Counted from the stretch's first letter, positions 47,299 to 57,142 are shown. The stretch: DNA of 64,000 nt from Balneatrix alpica DSM 16621 (GCF_000619885.1 NZ_JHUZ01000011.1:372001-436000); one strand, 5' to 3'. The notes: generated from the sequence alone by a model not told the origin. Numbers and translations: made by a program.

Positions 47299-49002
47299 TT
47301 AAAACAGGCTGTAACGCTGGGCCAGCGGCAGCTCGGCCAGAGGTTCGCAGTGCAGTAACTGGCCATCACAGCGCACCTCATAGGTTTGCGGGTCCACCTC
47401 CAGCTTGGGCAGGTAGGCGTTATGCACCATATCGGCCTTGCTCAGCTGACGAATGCCCTGGCAGGCACTGAGCTGGCGCGCCAATCCCAGGCGTTGGCGC
47501 AGCCCCGCCGCCAGTGCCGCCTGGGAGACAAAGGTCAGACTGGTAGCGGCACTGGCCTGACCATAGGCGCCAAACATAAAGCGGTAATGCACCGGTTGCG
47601 GGGTGGGAATAGAAGCATTGGGATCACCCATCGGCGCGGCGGCAATGGCACCACCTTTGATGATCAGCGAGGGCTTGATACCGAAAAAGGCCGGTTTCCA
47701 CAGCACCAGATCCGCCAGCTTGCCCACCTCAATCGAACCCACCTCATGGGCGATACCGTGGGTAATCGCCGGGTTGATGCTGTATTTGGCGATATAGCGC
47801 TTGGCGCGGAAGTTATCGCAGCCACGGGCCTGATCCTCCGCCAGTAAGCCACGCTGCACCTTCATCTTGTGCGCGGTTTGCCAGGTGCGGCTGATCACCT
47901 CCCCCACCCTGCCCATGGCCTGGCTGTCGGAGGCAATCATCGACAGCGCCCCCAGGTCATGGAGGATATCTTCGGCGGCGATGGTTTCCTTGCGAATGCG
48001 GGAGTCGGCAAAGGCCACATCCTCCGGAATGGCCGGGTCGAGGTGATGGCAGACCATCAGCATATCCAGGTGTTCATCCACCGTATTGACCGTATAGGGA
48101 CGGGTCGGATTGGTGGAGGAGGGCAGCACATTGGGTTCACCGCAGGCCTTGATAATATCCGGCGCATGGCCGCCACCGGCCCCCTCGGTGTGATAGGTGT
48201 GGATGCAGCGGCCCTTGAACGCCGCCAGGGTATCCTCGACAAAACCGGACTCGTTGAGGGTGTCGGTATGGATGGCAATCTGCACATCGTATCGCTCCGC
48301 CACCGACAGGCAGCAGTCGATGGAGGCCGGCGTGGTGCCCCAGTCCTCGTGCAGTTTCAGGCCAAAGGCACCGGCTTCGAGCTGCTCTTCCAGCGCCTGC
48401 GGCTGGCTGGCATTGCCCTTGCCGAGAAAGCCAAAGTTCATCGGCAGGCTATCGGTGGCCTGCAACATGGTGGCCAGGTGCCAGGGCCCTGGGGTACAGG
48501 TGGTGGCATTAGTACCGGTGGCGGGACCAGTGCCGCCACCCAGCATGGTGGTGGTGCCGCTCATCAGCGCCTCCTCCACCTGCTGCGGGCAGATAAAGTG
48601 AATATGGGCATCCACCGCGCCAGGGGTGAGGATTTGCCCTTCAGCGGCGATCACTTCGGTACCGGGGCCAACGGCAATGGTCACCCCCTGCTGGGTATCC
48701 GGATTGCCGGCCTTGCCAATCGCCAGAATACGGCCCGCCTTCAACCCCACATCGGCCTTGACGATGCCCCAGTGGTCGAGGATCAGGGCATTGGTAATCA
48801 CCGTATCCACCACCTCGGCACAGCCCAGCTGGCTCTGCCCCATGCCATCGCGGATGACCTTGCCGCCGCCGAATTTGACTTCATCGCCATAGTGGGTGAA
48901 ATCCTGTTCCACCTCGATCCACAACTCGGTGTCGGCCAGACGCACCCGGTCGCCAACGGTGGGGCCAAACATATCGGCATAGGCCTGACGGCTAATCTTC
49001 AT
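47299..49002 (-). CDS. ureC: Urease alpha subunit
   Basis: Catalytic subunit hydrolysing urea to ammonia and carbamate. The 567 residues equal Klebsiella UreC. Nickel-site residues are all present (numbering one lower than Klebsiella): H133 and H135 in DAHIHF, the carbamylated K216 and H218 in [10 protein letters not shown]245, H271 in [10 protein letters not shown], and D359 in ASDSQAMGR. The flap Cys-His is C318-H319 in MVCHHLD. AGGAGG precedes the ATG, and the start overlaps the ureB stop by four bases. The enzyme looks fully active. Confidence 0.98.
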   Translation of the reverse strand: MKISRQAYADMFGPTVGDRVRLADTELWIEVEQDFTHYGDEVKFGGGKVIRDGMGQSQLGCAEVVDTVITNALILDHWGIVKADVGLKAGRILAIGKAGNPDTQQGVTIAVGPGTEVIAAEGQILTPGAVDAHIHFICPQQVEEALMSGTTTMLGGGTGPATGTNATTCTPGPWHLATMLQATDSLPMNFGFLGKGNASQPQALEEQLEAGAFGLKLHEDWGTTPASIDCCLSVAERYDVQIAIHTDTLNESGFVEDTLAAFKGRCIHTYHTEGAGGGHAPDIIKACGEPNVLPSSTNPTRPYTVNTVDEHLDMLMVCHHLDPAIPEDVAFADSRIRKETIAAEDILHDLGALSMIASDSQAMGRVGEVISRTWQTAHKMKVQRGLLAEDQARGCDNFRAKRYIAKYSINPAITHGIAHEVGSIEVGKLADLVLWKPAFFGIKPSLIIKGGAIAAAPMGDPNASIPTPQPVHYRFMFGAYGQASAATSLTFVSQAALAAGLRQRLGLARQLSACQGIRQLSKADMVHNAYLPKLEVDPQTYEVRCDGQLLHCEPLAELPLAQRYSLF

Positions 49003-49319
49003 GCGGATTCCTCCTGCAGCGGCCCCATCACTTCGCCACGGAAGCCGTAAACATGCTGGCGTCCGGCAAAGGGCACCAGTTCCACTTCGCGGTGCTGACC
49101 CGGCTCAAAACGTACCGCCGTCCCCGCCGGGATATTCAGCCGCCAGCCACGGGCCGCGGCACGATCAAACTGCAAGGCCGGGTTGACCTCGGCAAAGTGA
49201 TAGTGGGAGCCGACCTGCACCGGCCGATCCCCCAGATTAGCAACACGGATACGCTGGGTCGGCCGGCCGGCATTCAATTCGATCTCGCCCTCGGCCAGGG
49301 CATATTCACCTGCAATCAT
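48999..49319 (-). CDS. ureB: Urease beta subunit
   Basis: Structural subunit of the (ABC)3 urease trimer. The 106 residues show the family pattern: [43 protein letters not shown], and [23 protein letters not shown] six bases before the ATG. It is a separate gene, as in Klebsiella, not fused to ureA as in Helicobacter. It ends inside the ureC start by four bases. Confidence 0.98.
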   Translation of the reverse strand: MIAGEYALAEGEIELNAGRPTQRIRVANLGDRPVQVGSHYHFAEVNPALQFDRAAARGWRLNIPAGTAVRFEPGQHREVELVPFAGRQHVYGFRGEVMGPLQEESA

Positions 49320-49334
49320 CTGGCGCTCCTTGGC

Positions 49335-49637
49335 TTAAATAATGGGCTGGTGCACGGTGACAAGCTTGGTGCCATCGGGGAAGGTGGCCTCCACCTGCAC
49401 CTCCGGAATCAGCTCGGCCACGCCGTCCATCACCTGTTCACGCTTGAGGATGTGCCGCCCTTCACTCATCAGGCTGGCAACGCTTTTGCCATCCCGCGCG
49501 CCTTCCATAATGGCGGCGCTGATCAGCGCCACCGCTTCCGGATAATTGAGCCTGAGGCCCCGCGCCAGCCGCCGCTCGGCTAACAGCGCCGCGGTAAAAA
49601 TCAATAGCTTGTCTTTGTCTCTTGGACTGAGTTCCAT
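49335..49637 (-). CDS. ureA: Urease gamma subunit
   Basis: Smallest urease subunit, 100 residues as in Klebsiella. Family motifs: [44 protein letters not shown], and [26 protein letters not shown] five bases before the ATG at 49637; a GTG directly before it is less likely. It lies nine bases after ureD and 15 bases before ureB. Confidence 0.98.
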   Translation of the reverse strand: MELSPRDKDKLLIFTAALLAERRLARGLRLNYPEAVALISAAIMEGARDGKSVASLMSEGRHILKREQVMDGVAELIPEVQVEATFPDGTKLVTVHQPII

Positions 49638-49646
49638 CACGACCTC

Positions 49647-50528
49647 TCAGGTAGACCAGATACGGGGGGCACAGGGGGCACGCCCCAGTAACAGGGGGCG
49701 AATATGCTGCCAGGCCTGGATAAACTGCTGGCGCGCCTGTTCGGCACAGCCACCGCGATAGCGCAGCAACAGCACCCCGCGGCGATAACTGAGGGCGCAG
49801 CAGTCGCTGGCCAGCTCAGCGCGGAGTAGCTCGATTAACTCACTGGGGCGCTCAGCAAAGCCCGTCGCCAGCAGGGTACCGAGCAAGGGTTGCTGCCCCA
49901 GCCCTGCTTGGTTGCGTTGCATGGCCGCCAGATTGCGCGCATCCAGCTGTAGATGCTCCAGCAGCAGTGGTCGGCCATCCTGCCACAGCTCCAGCCGTTG
50001 GCTGAGGCGGCCACGGCTGAAGCTCTCCTGATTGGCGGGACGGCCCAGGCTAATCAGCTCCCAGCCGATAAATTTGCAGGCGCCCTGGAGCTCAATGCGG
50101 GTTGTCATCACCCCGTTGGCACCGGGGAAAATAATGGTCTCCTGGGGCAGCCACTCCCCTTCCGCCTGCTCCAGCCTGAGCAGAATATGCTGGTGCTGTT
50201 CACCGCCAGCCGAGTCGGCCTTGTAGATTTTGCCCGCCGAGGGGGTGGTGAGCAGCGCCTGGGCACCGGGCTGCCACTGCAATTGCAGGCTGAGGCGATC
50301 ACCTGATACCAGCCCCCCCGGCGGATGGAGCAGATACAGGTGGCAGTAATCCCCTTCCGGATAGAAGGGCCGCTGCACCCGCAAGGGGCCAAAGAAGTCC
50401 ATCTGACTTAAGCGGGTACGGGCACCGCTGCGGCTAAAGGCCAGTTGCAGCTGGGCCAGCCAGCGCCGTTGCTCGCCATAGCCGGAGGGAGGCTGACACC
50501 TGAGTAAAGAGCTTACCAACTGATTCAT
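49647..50528 (-). CDS. ureD: Urease accessory protein UreD
   Basis: Scaffold that binds apourease and funnels nickel from UreFG. The 293 residues include RLSQMDFFGPLRVQRPFYPEG, LHPPGGLVSGDRLSLQL and LLTTPSAGKIYKAD, all conserved in UreD. AAGGGG precedes the ATG. It follows urtE by nine bases, so the transporter and enzyme genes appear to be read together. Confidence 0.95.
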   Translation of the reverse strand: MNQLVSSLLRCQPPSGYGEQRRWLAQLQLAFSRSGARTRLSQMDFFGPLRVQRPFYPEGDYCHLYLLHPPGGLVSGDRLSLQLQWQPGAQALLTTPSAGKIYKADSAGGEQHQHILLRLEQAEGEWLPQETIIFPGANGVMTTRIELQGACKFIGWELISLGRPANQESFSRGRLSQRLELWQDGRPLLLEHLQLDARNLAAMQRNQAGLGQQPLLGTLLATGFAERPSELIELLRAELASDCCALSYRRGVLLLRYRGGCAEQARQQFIQAWQHIRPLLLGRAPCAPRIWST

Positions 50529-50537
50529 CTTGGCCCC

Positions 50538-51233
50538 TTACACACTCAAATAGGCGCGCACCAGCTCGTCATCCAGCTCGGCCATCGGCCCACTGGCGAC
50601 CCGGCGGCCACGATCAAGCAGGGTAAAGTTGTCCGCCAGACGGCGGGCAAAGGGCAGCTTCTGCTCCACCAGCAGTACCGTCAGGCCCATCTCACGATTG
50701 AGCTTGAGGATGATGTCGCCAATCTCCTGCACCACATTGGGCTGAATGCCTTCGGTAGGTTCATCCAGAATCAGCAGTTGCGGGTCCGTGACCAAGGCGC
50801 GGCCAATCGCCAGCTGTTGCTGCTGACCACCGGACAGATCACCGCCCCGGCGCTGGCGCATGGCATCCAGCACCGGAAACAGCTCAAAAATAAACGCCGG
50901 AATCTGCTTGGCCCCATCACGGCGTGCCGGCAGGCCAATCTGCAGGTTTTCCTCCACCGTCAGCAGAGGGAAAATCTGCCGCCCCTGGGGCACATAGCCC
51001 ACCCCCAAAGGGGCACGCTGCTCGGCACTGAGGCGGCTTAACTCCTGCTCGCCCAAACGAATCGAACCCGAGGCCAAGGGCAACAGCCCCATAATCACCT
51101 GCAGCAGGGTGGTTTTGCCCACCCCATTGCGCCCCATCAGGCAACTGCAACTGCCCTTAGGTACGCTCAAATCCAGATCCCACAGGGTGTGGCTTTCACC
51201 GTAAAACTGATTAACTTGGCTAACTTCCAGCAT
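50538..51233 (-). CDS. urtE: Urea ABC transporter ATPase UrtE
   Basis: LivF-like ATPase of the urea uptake system. The 231 residues contain Walker A GRNGVGKTT at about 35, signature LSGGQQQQLAIGRAL and Walker B LLILDEPTEGIQPNVV, a UrtE-typical continuation. It follows urtD by three bases. It works with UrtD on the UrtB-UrtC channel. Confidence 0.96.
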   Translation of the reverse strand: MLEVSQVNQFYGESHTLWDLDLSVPKGSCSCLMGRNGVGKTTLLQVIMGLLPLASGSIRLGEQELSRLSAEQRAPLGVGYVPQGRQIFPLLTVEENLQIGLPARRDGAKQIPAFIFELFPVLDAMRQRRGGDLSGGQQQQLAIGRALVTDPQLLILDEPTEGIQPNVVQEIGDIILKLNREMGLTVLLVEQKLPFARRLADNFTLLDRGRRVASGPMAELDDELVRAYLSV

Positions 51234-51236
51234 CCC

Positions 51237-52070
51237 TTATTCCCCCAGATAAACCTGGCGCACCTGCGGGTCCGCCTGCACCTGATCCATACTTCCTTCC
51301 GCCAATACCGATCCCTGGTGCAGCACCGTCACCGGCGCCTGCAGGGAGCGGACAAAGTCCATATCGTGCTCGACCACCACCACCGAATGCCGACCCGCCA
51401 GGGTGCGCAGCAGCTCGGCGGTGCGATCCATCTCCTGGTGGGTCATGCCCGCCACCGGCTCATCCACCAGTAGCAGCTTGGGGTTTTGCATCAGCAACAT
51501 GCCGATCTCCAGCCACTGTTTCTGCCCGTGGGATAGCGCCCCTGCCCGTTGCTGACGTGCCTGTTGCAGGCCGATTAGCTCCAGCACCTCTTCCATCCGC
51601 TCACGCTGGGCGGCGCTGATCCGCGCGTTCAAGGTTGCCCAGACGCCCTTATTGCCCGCCATCGATAGCTCCAGGTTTTCCCACACGCTCAGGGGTTCAA
51701 ACACCGTGGGCTTCTGAAACTTGCGGCCAATACCGGCCTCGGCAATTTGCGGCTCGCTCAGTTGCAGCAAATTGATCTGCTGACCAAACCAGGCTTGGCC
51801 TTTGTCTGGCCGGGTTTTGCCGGTGATGATGTCCATCATGGTGGTTTTACCGGCACCATTGGGGCCGATGATGCAGCGCAGCTCGCCTTCACGGATGTAG
51901 AGATTGAGGTTGTTGATCGCCTTGAAGCCATCGAAGCTCACCTCCAACCCTTCCAGATAGAGGATGTAGCCCTTGGAGACATCCAAACGACTGCTGGCCT
52001 GGGGCTGAACAAAACTAAACACCTGATCGCGACGCCCATACTCGCGCAGGTAATGGGTCAGGCTGGTCAT
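51237..52070 (-). CDS. urtD: Urea ABC transporter ATPase UrtD
   Basis: LivG-like ATPase. The 277 residues have Walker A GPNGAGKTT, signature LSHGQKQWLEIGMLL and Walker B LLLVDEPVAGMTHQEMDRTAELL. The LSHGQ form of the signature is characteristic of UrtD. The first ~35 residues extend beyond the usual ATPase core. Its start overlaps the urtC stop by four bases, with GGAGG upstream. Confidence 0.96.
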   Translation of the reverse strand: MTSLTHYLREYGRRDQVFSFVQPQASSRLDVSKGYILYLEGLEVSFDGFKAINNLNLYIREGELRCIIGPNGAGKTTMMDIITGKTRPDKGQAWFGQQINLLQLSEPQIAEAGIGRKFQKPTVFEPLSVWENLELSMAGNKGVWATLNARISAAQRERMEEVLELIGLQQARQQRAGALSHGQKQWLEIGMLLMQNPKLLLVDEPVAGMTHQEMDRTAELLRTLAGRHSVVVVEHDMDFVRSLQAPVTVLHQGSVLAEGSMDQVQADPQVRQVYLGE

Positions 52071-53176
52071 ACGCCGGCCTCCTTCCCGTTAAAACGCAGG
52101 GCCGCCAGACTCTGGCGTAGCGGCACCCCCGCCAGTCCCTTAGGTAATAACAGGGTGACCAGGACAAACAGCCCACCCAAAGCAAACAGCCACACCTCCG
52201 GCAGGGCAGCGGTAAAGTAGCTCTTGCCGTAGTTCACCAGCAGCGCTCCCACCACCGCGCCATAGAGGGTGGCACGGCCCCCCACTGCCACCCAGACCAC
52301 AATCTCGATGGAGTTCAGCGGGGAAAATTCCGACGGGTTGATAATCCCCACCTGGGGTACGTAAAGGGCGCCGGCGACCCCGGCCAACATGGCGGAAAAG
52401 ACAAACACCGCCAGCTTGATATGCTCGACCCGGTAGCCGATAAAGCGCACCCGGCTTTCGCTATCGCGCACCGCCACACAGACCCGCCCCAAGCGTGAGG
52501 CGATAATCCAGCGGCAGGCCAGATAGCCCAGCCCCAAGGCCAGCGCCGAGGCGACAAAAAGCGCCAGCTTGACCCGGCTCTCCTGCAGGCTGTAACCGAG
52601 GATGTCTTTAAAGTCGGTCAGGCCATTGTTACCGCCAAAGCCCATCTCATTGCGGAAGAAGGCCAGCATCAAGGCATAGGTCAGTGCCTGGGTGATGATC
52701 GACAGGTAGACGCCGGTCACCCGGCTGCGAAAGGCCAGATAGCCAAACACAAAGGCCAGCAGCCCCGGTACCAGCACCACCATCAAGGCGGCGAACCAGA
52801 ACTGATCAAAACCATACCAAAACCACGGCAGCTCCTGCCAGTTGAGGAACACCATAAAATCCGGCAGCTCCGGATGGCCATAGACCCCCCGCTCACCAAT
52901 TTGGCGCATCAGGTACATGCCCATCGCATAGCCTCCCAGGGCAAAGAAAGCACCGTGCCCCAAGCTGAGGATGCCGAGATAGCCCCAGACCAAATCCACC
53001 GCCAACGCCAGCAAGGCATAGCACAGGTATTTGCCCAATAGGGTCAGGGTGTAGGTGGACAGATGCAGCGGATGCTCCGCCGGAATCAAGCCATGCAGCG
53101 CCAGCGCGGCCAGGGTAATCAGCACCAGCAGGCCGAGAAAGCGCCGGGTACTGGGATTGAGAATGGACTCTGCCAT
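52067..53176 (-). CDS. urtC: Urea ABC transporter permease UrtC
   Basis: LivM-like inner-membrane permease, 369 residues with about ten helices. Motifs: LCYALLALAVDLVWGYLGILSLGHGAFFALGGYAMGMYLM and GKSYFTAALPEVWLF. The open frame reaches 53290, but GGAGG nine bases before the ATG at 53176 and family length set the start, five bases after urtB. Confidence 0.95.
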   Translation of the reverse strand: MAESILNPSTRRFLGLLVLITLAALALHGLIPAEHPLHLSTYTLTLLGKYLCYALLALAVDLVWGYLGILSLGHGAFFALGGYAMGMYLMRQIGERGVYGHPELPDFMVFLNWQELPWFWYGFDQFWFAALMVVLVPGLLAFVFGYLAFRSRVTGVYLSIITQALTYALMLAFFRNEMGFGGNNGLTDFKDILGYSLQESRVKLALFVASALALGLGYLACRWIIASRLGRVCVAVRDSESRVRFIGYRVEHIKLAVFVFSAMLAGVAGALYVPQVGIINPSEFSPLNSIEIVVWVAVGGRATLYGAVVGALLVNYGKSYFTAALPEVWLFALGGLFVLVTLLLPKGLAGVPLRQSLAALRFNGKEAGV

Positions 53177-53180
53177 CGTC

Positions 53181-54806
53181 TTAGGCCTCCGCTGCCCGGC
53201 CCTTCTGCGGGAAGAGTCCGCGTGGGCGTTTCTGAATAAAGAGGATGATGAACACCAGCACCAGAATCTTCGCCAGCACCGCACCGGCATAGGGCTCCAT
53301 CACCTTGTTGGCGACCCCAAGTGACAGTCCCGCCACCAGGGTGCCCCACAGATTGCCGACCCCGCCAAACACCACCACCATAAAGGAGTCGACGATATAG
53401 GCCTGGCCAAGATTGGGGCCAACGTTAGTCAACTGTGACAAGGCCACCCCTGCCACCCCAGCGATACCGGAACCCAGGGCAAAGGTGAGCATGTCTACCC
53501 GCGCACTGCGAATCCCCATGGCGCGCGCCATCTGCCGGTTTTGCGACACGGCGCGCACCTGCAGACCGAGGCGGGTATAGCGCAGCACCCAGAACAGCAA
53601 GGCGAACACCAGTAGGCAGAAAGCGAGGATATAAAGGCGGTTAAGGGTCAGGGCAAACAGCGGGTTCAGCTCCCAGGTGCCACTCATCCAACTGGGGCTT
53701 TCCACCGAGCGATTCAGCGGTGAGAAAATGCTCCGCACCAGTTGCTGCAAGACCAGGCTGATACCAAAGGTGGCCAAGAGGGTTTCCAGCGGGCGACCAT
53801 AGAGAAAACGTATCACCCCACGCTCAATCGCCACCCCTACCAGGGCCGCCACCACAAAGGCGGCGGGCACGGCCAGCAACAGGGAATATTCCAGCGCCTG
53901 CGGCAACAGCTGTTGAATCACATAGGTGGTGTAAGCCCCCAGCATCATCAGCTCACCGTGGGCCATATTGATCACCCCCATCACCCCAAAGGTGACGGCC
54001 AGACCAATCGCCGCCAGCACCAGCACCGAGCCCAGGCTCAGGCCAAAGAACAGGGTTTCCCCCATGGCGTAGAGCTCGGCCTTGTGCTCAATCGCGGTCA
54101 GGGCACTGGCGGCGGCTTGCTGTACTTGCGCACTGGCCTGTGGATTCGCCGCCTGCTTGGCCAGCGCCGCCCGCACCTGGGGATAATAATGTTCACGCAG
54201 CAGGCCAATCGCCTGCAGCCTGGCAAAGTCATCACCCTCCTCTAATTGTGCTAAGGCCAGCACCATCTGCATCGCCTGCTGCACCCGGCGGCTGCTCTCA
54301 CTGGCATAACGCTCACTGAGCAGGGTACGGGTGTCGGCATCCAGGCTATCCATCAGTCGCAGCACTGCCTGCTCGCGCACCTCCGCTGCGGGGTGATGAA
54401 GATTTAGCGCCGCCCGCTGGGCCCGAATGCGCGAGCGCAGACTGTTGTTGATGCCGATTTTTTTCAGCTCACGCTTGCCCAGCACCTGGCTCTGCTCGGG
54501 TGCCAGTGCATCGGCCACCCGCAGCTCGCTGCCCTGCTTGCCTTGCCCAAACACCACCCGACCATCCTGCTTGCGGTGATACAGCTCCCCTTCTAACAGG
54601 GCGGTCAACAGGGTTTCGCTATGGGGTGCGCCGCTGGCGGCGATGGCATCCACCCCCTGGCCAAGACGCTCAAAATCACGTTGTTCCAGCAATGCCAGGG
54701 CAGCCGCTAAGGCCGGTTGCCAGGTCTCCTGCTGATCGGCACGCAATGGCTGGCTGGCACCGAGCAGCAGTACCAGTGCCAGCCCTAGTTGCAGCAATGC
54801 TTTCAT
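53181..54806 (-). CDS. urtB: Urea ABC transporter permease UrtB with periplasmic N-terminal extension
   Basis: LivH-like permease of 541 residues. A signal sequence (LGLALVLLLGASQPLRADQ) leads a soluble region of about 220 residues containing HEAT-like helices (PAAEVREQAVLRLMDSL), then the membrane part from about 245 (GLAVTFGVMGVINMAHGELMMLGAYTTY). This extension is usual for proteobacterial UrtB. AAGGA before the ATG at 54806 sets the start against 54842. Confidence 0.95.
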   Translation of the reverse strand: MKALLQLGLALVLLLGASQPLRADQQETWQPALAAALALLEQRDFERLGQGVDAIAASGAPHSETLLTALLEGELYHRKQDGRVVFGQGKQGSELRVADALAPEQSQVLGKRELKKIGINNSLRSRIRAQRAALNLHHPAAEVREQAVLRLMDSLDADTRTLLSERYASESSRRVQQAMQMVLALAQLEEGDDFARLQAIGLLREHYYPQVRAALAKQAANPQASAQVQQAAASALTAIEHKAELYAMGETLFFGLSLGSVLVLAAIGLAVTFGVMGVINMAHGELMMLGAYTTYVIQQLLPQALEYSLLLAVPAAFVVAALVGVAIERGVIRFLYGRPLETLLATFGISLVLQQLVRSIFSPLNRSVESPSWMSGTWELNPLFALTLNRLYILAFCLLVFALLFWVLRYTRLGLQVRAVSQNRQMARAMGIRSARVDMLTFALGSGIAGVAGVALSQLTNVGPNLGQAYIVDSFMVVVFGGVGNLWGTLVAGLSLGVANKVMEPYAGAVLAKILVLVFIILFIQKRPRGLFPQKGRAAEA

Positions 54807-54838
54807 CCATTCTTCCTTGCTGATAAGGCGAAACAGAC

Positions 54839-54869
54839 ACACCCTGGTACAGTGTTCGCACCAGGGTGT
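54839..54869 (-). promoter_or_regulatory. Hairpin between urtA and urtB
   Basis: Perfect 10-bp inverted repeat ACACCCTGGT/ACCAGGGTGT (54839-54848 with 54860-54869) around an 11-base loop, 12 bases after the urtA stop. No T-run follows, so it may attenuate read-through or stabilise the urtA message, giving more binding protein than permease. Confidence 0.6.
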
Positions 54870-54880
54870 AGCCGCTCAGA

Positions 54881-56170
54881 TTAGAAGTTTTGCCCGGAGC
54901 ACTTGCCGGTCTGGGTGTTGTAGTTGCCGCACATCAGGGGTGCCGTCCAATCGGCGGTGAGGTTTTTCGACCCCTCCAGGTAGTCAGACCAGGCATCCCC
55001 CATCACCGTACTGGGGGTGTTCCATACCACCTGGAACTGGCCATCGTCCTGAATTTCGCCAATCAGCACCGGTTTGGTGATGTGGTGGTTAGGCATCATG
55101 GTGGCGTAACCACCGGTGAGGTTAGGCACCGTCACGCCGATAATGGCTTGCTGTACCTTGTCGGGATCTGTGGTGCCGGCTTTTTTCACCGCCTCCACCC
55201 ACATATTGAAGCCGATGTAATGCGCCTCCATCGGATCATTGGTAACGCGCTTGTCGTTGTTGATGAACTCCTGCCAGCTCTGGATAAAGGTATCGTTGGC
55301 CTCGGCATCGACGCTCATAAAGTAGTTCCAGGCCGCCAGGTGGCCAACCAGAGGCTTGGTGTCGATACCAGAGAGTTCTTCTTCACCGACGGAGAAGGCC
55401 ACCACCGGAATATCCTCGGCACTGATGCCCTGGTTACCCAGTTCTTTGTAGAAGGGCACATTGGCATCACCGTTAATGGTGGAGACCACCGCGGTTTTCT
55501 TACCCGCGCTGCCAAACTTTTTGATATCCGCGACGATGCTCTGCCAGTCGGAGTGACCAAAGGGGGTGTAGTTAATCAGGATATCCTCATCCGCCACCCC
55601 TTTGGCTTTCAGGTAGGCTTCGAGAATTTTGTTGGTGGTGCGCGGATAGACATAGTCGGTTCCCGCCAGTACCCAGCGCTCCACCCCCAATTCATTCATC
55701 AGGTAATCCACCGCCGGCACCGCCTGCTGGTTAGGCGCGGCACCAGTGTAAAAGACGTTTTTGGAGGACTCTTCCCCTTCATACTGCACCGGGTAGAACA
55801 GCAGCGAGTTCAGCTCTTCAAACACCGGCAGCACCGACTTGCGCGAAACCGAGGTCCAGCAGCCAAACACCGCGGAGACCTTATCCTTGGAGATCATTTC
55901 CCGCGCTTTTTCCGCAAACAGCGGCCAGTTGGAGGCTGGGTCAACCACCACCGGTTCCAGCTTTTTGCCGAGCAGACCACCCTTTTTGTTCTGCTCTTCA
56001 ATCAGCATCAGCATGGTGTCTTTCAGGGTGGTTTCAGAGATGGCCATGGTGCCGGACAGGGAGTGCAGAATACCGACCTTGATGGTCTCTTCCGCTACCG
56101 CCGCGGCACTTAACGTCAGGGAAAAACCGGCAGCCAGCAGGGCAAGTTTGGCGGACTTCACAGGCTTCAT
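54881..56170 (-). CDS. urtA: Urea-binding periplasmic protein UrtA
   Basis: High-affinity urea receptor of 429 residues. The signal peptide is KLALLAAGFSLTLSAAAVAEE. The mature start ETIKVGILHSLSGTMAISET is the UrtA signature, and GCWTSVSRKSVLPVFEELNSLLFYPVQYEGEE and GTDYVYPRTTNKILEAYL follow. AAGGAG precedes the ATG. First gene of the urea run, with a sigma-54 promoter about 76 bases upstream. Confidence 0.97.
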   Translation of the reverse strand: MKPVKSAKLALLAAGFSLTLSAAAVAEETIKVGILHSLSGTMAISETTLKDTMLMLIEEQNKKGGLLGKKLEPVVVDPASNWPLFAEKAREMISKDKVSAVFGCWTSVSRKSVLPVFEELNSLLFYPVQYEGEESSKNVFYTGAAPNQQAVPAVDYLMNELGVERWVLAGTDYVYPRTTNKILEAYLKAKGVADEDILINYTPFGHSDWQSIVADIKKFGSAGKKTAVVSTINGDANVPFYKELGNQGISAEDIPVVAFSVGEEELSGIDTKPLVGHLAAWNYFMSVDAEANDTFIQSWQEFINNDKRVTNDPMEAHYIGFNMWVEAVKKAGTTDPDKVQQAIIGVTVPNLTGGYATMMPNHHITKPVLIGEIQDDGQFQVVWNTPSTVMGDAWSDYLEGSKNLTADWTAPLMCGNYNTQTGKCSGQNF

Positions 56171-56457
56171 AGGGTACTACTCCTTCAGTTCTGAGTTCGG
56201 GTAAGGGGAACCAGGCGCATCGTCTTTCACACCCGACCGAGCTTCAGCAAAGCCTGTGCCAGAACAACAAAATCCTTATAAATCAAATATTTAAATTAAA
56301 AATAGGGATAAAACAGACATCTCAGTTAAGCCACGCGGATAAAAACGCCGCAAAACTCACCAAAAGAGTGCGCCAGCAGCCCGTAACACGCCTTAGCCTG
56401 GTGCAAGGCGCGTCATCAGTCACTGCATAAAAGGGGCTTAAAGGCGTGCACCGCCTG
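56171..56457. other. Intergenic control region upstream of urtA
   Basis: About 290 bases, with an AT-rich centre (56262-56330). It holds the sigma-54 promoter at 56246-56261. TGCACC/GGTGCA half-sites resembling NtrC half-operators occur near 56397 and 56446, but no full dyad was found. mntP ends at its far side. Confidence 0.55.
56246..56261 (-). promoter_or_regulatory. Sigma-54 (RpoN) promoter of the urea operon
   Basis: On the minus strand the sequence is TGGCACAGGCTTTGCT, an exact match to the -24/-12 pattern TGGCAC-N5-TTGCW. Transcription would start near 56236, giving a leader of about 65 bases before urtA. Urea uptake and urease are classic nitrogen-limitation genes, so the promoter suits the operon. 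Confidence 0.85.
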
Positions 56458-57039
56458 TCAGCGCGCCAGCATGGCCGCAGCACCAAAAAGGTGCTCATAG
56501 AGAATCCAGCCGCCGATGCCGAGCAAAATCAGTCCACCCAGGCACTCCGCTTTTTTGCCAAGCCAGCCCCCCAGGTGCTGGCCAAGCAACATGCCCAGGC
56601 TGACCATCAGGGTGGTGGCTAAACCGATCAACAGCGCAGCCAGGGCAATCGGCACCTCCATCAGGGCAAAACTGATGCCTACCGCCAGGGCATCCATACT
56701 GGTAGCCAGGGCAGTCAGCAATAAGCCCCAGCTCCAGAATGCGGGAGACTGAGCTTCAACCGGTGCAGCGGGTTGGCAACCCTCATAGAGCATTTTCAGC
56801 CCCAGACCAACTAGCAGGGCAAATGCCAGCCAGTGATCCCAGGCCTGTATCCAGGGCAGGGCCAACCAGCCCAGTAGCCAGCCTAAAACTGGCGTCAGGC
56901 CTTCCACCACGCCAAAAAACAGGCCGGTACGCAGGGCAATCGATAAGGAAACATGAGGGCTGGCCGTTCCCCTGGCCAGGGCCACGGCAAAGGCATCGGT
57001 CGACATCGCCAGGGCGATTAAGAAGAGAGACAGGGTCAC
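56458..57039 (-). CDS. mntP: Manganese efflux pump MntP
   Basis: A 193-residue inner-membrane exporter of excess Mn2+ with six predicted helices arranged as two repeats. Signatures: ALAMSTDAFAVALARG at the start and TALATSMDALAVGISFALM in the second half, both with the conserved membrane Asp. It starts at GTG 57039 with AGGAG seven bases upstream. The leader carries a yybP-ykoY-type manganese riboswitch, as in E. coli mntP. The ArsR gene upstream is a separate regulator on the same strand. Confidence 0.95.
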   Translation of the reverse strand: MTLSLFLIALAMSTDAFAVALARGTASPHVSLSIALRTGLFFGVVEGLTPVLGWLLGWLALPWIQAWDHWLAFALLVGLGLKMLYEGCQPAAPVEAQSPAFWSWGLLLTALATSMDALAVGISFALMEVPIALAALLIGLATTLMVSLGMLLGQHLGGWLGKKAECLGGLILLGIGGWILYEHLFGAAAMLAR

Positions 57040-57142
57040 GGTTCACTCCTGGCTGAGTGGTTAATACCTAAGACAGGACGAACCCCAGCCAAGACTCTCT
57101 GGTCTTGTGTGCGGTTCACAGTGCTCAGCCGTCACTGTTTCC

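Noticed and set aside
47869-49050. 393-codon open frame opposite ureC
   Set aside because: Antisense to a complete urease alpha subunit with all active-site residues; no domain or ribosome site of its own.
54890-56113. 407-codon open frame opposite urtA
   Set aside because: Low-complexity His/Val/Gly-rich translation antisense to a well-conserved binding protein.
56388-56452. NtrC binding site upstream of the sigma-54 promoter
   Set aside because: Only TGCACC/GGTGCA half-sites occur; no full dyad with correct spacing was found, so no feature is claimed.
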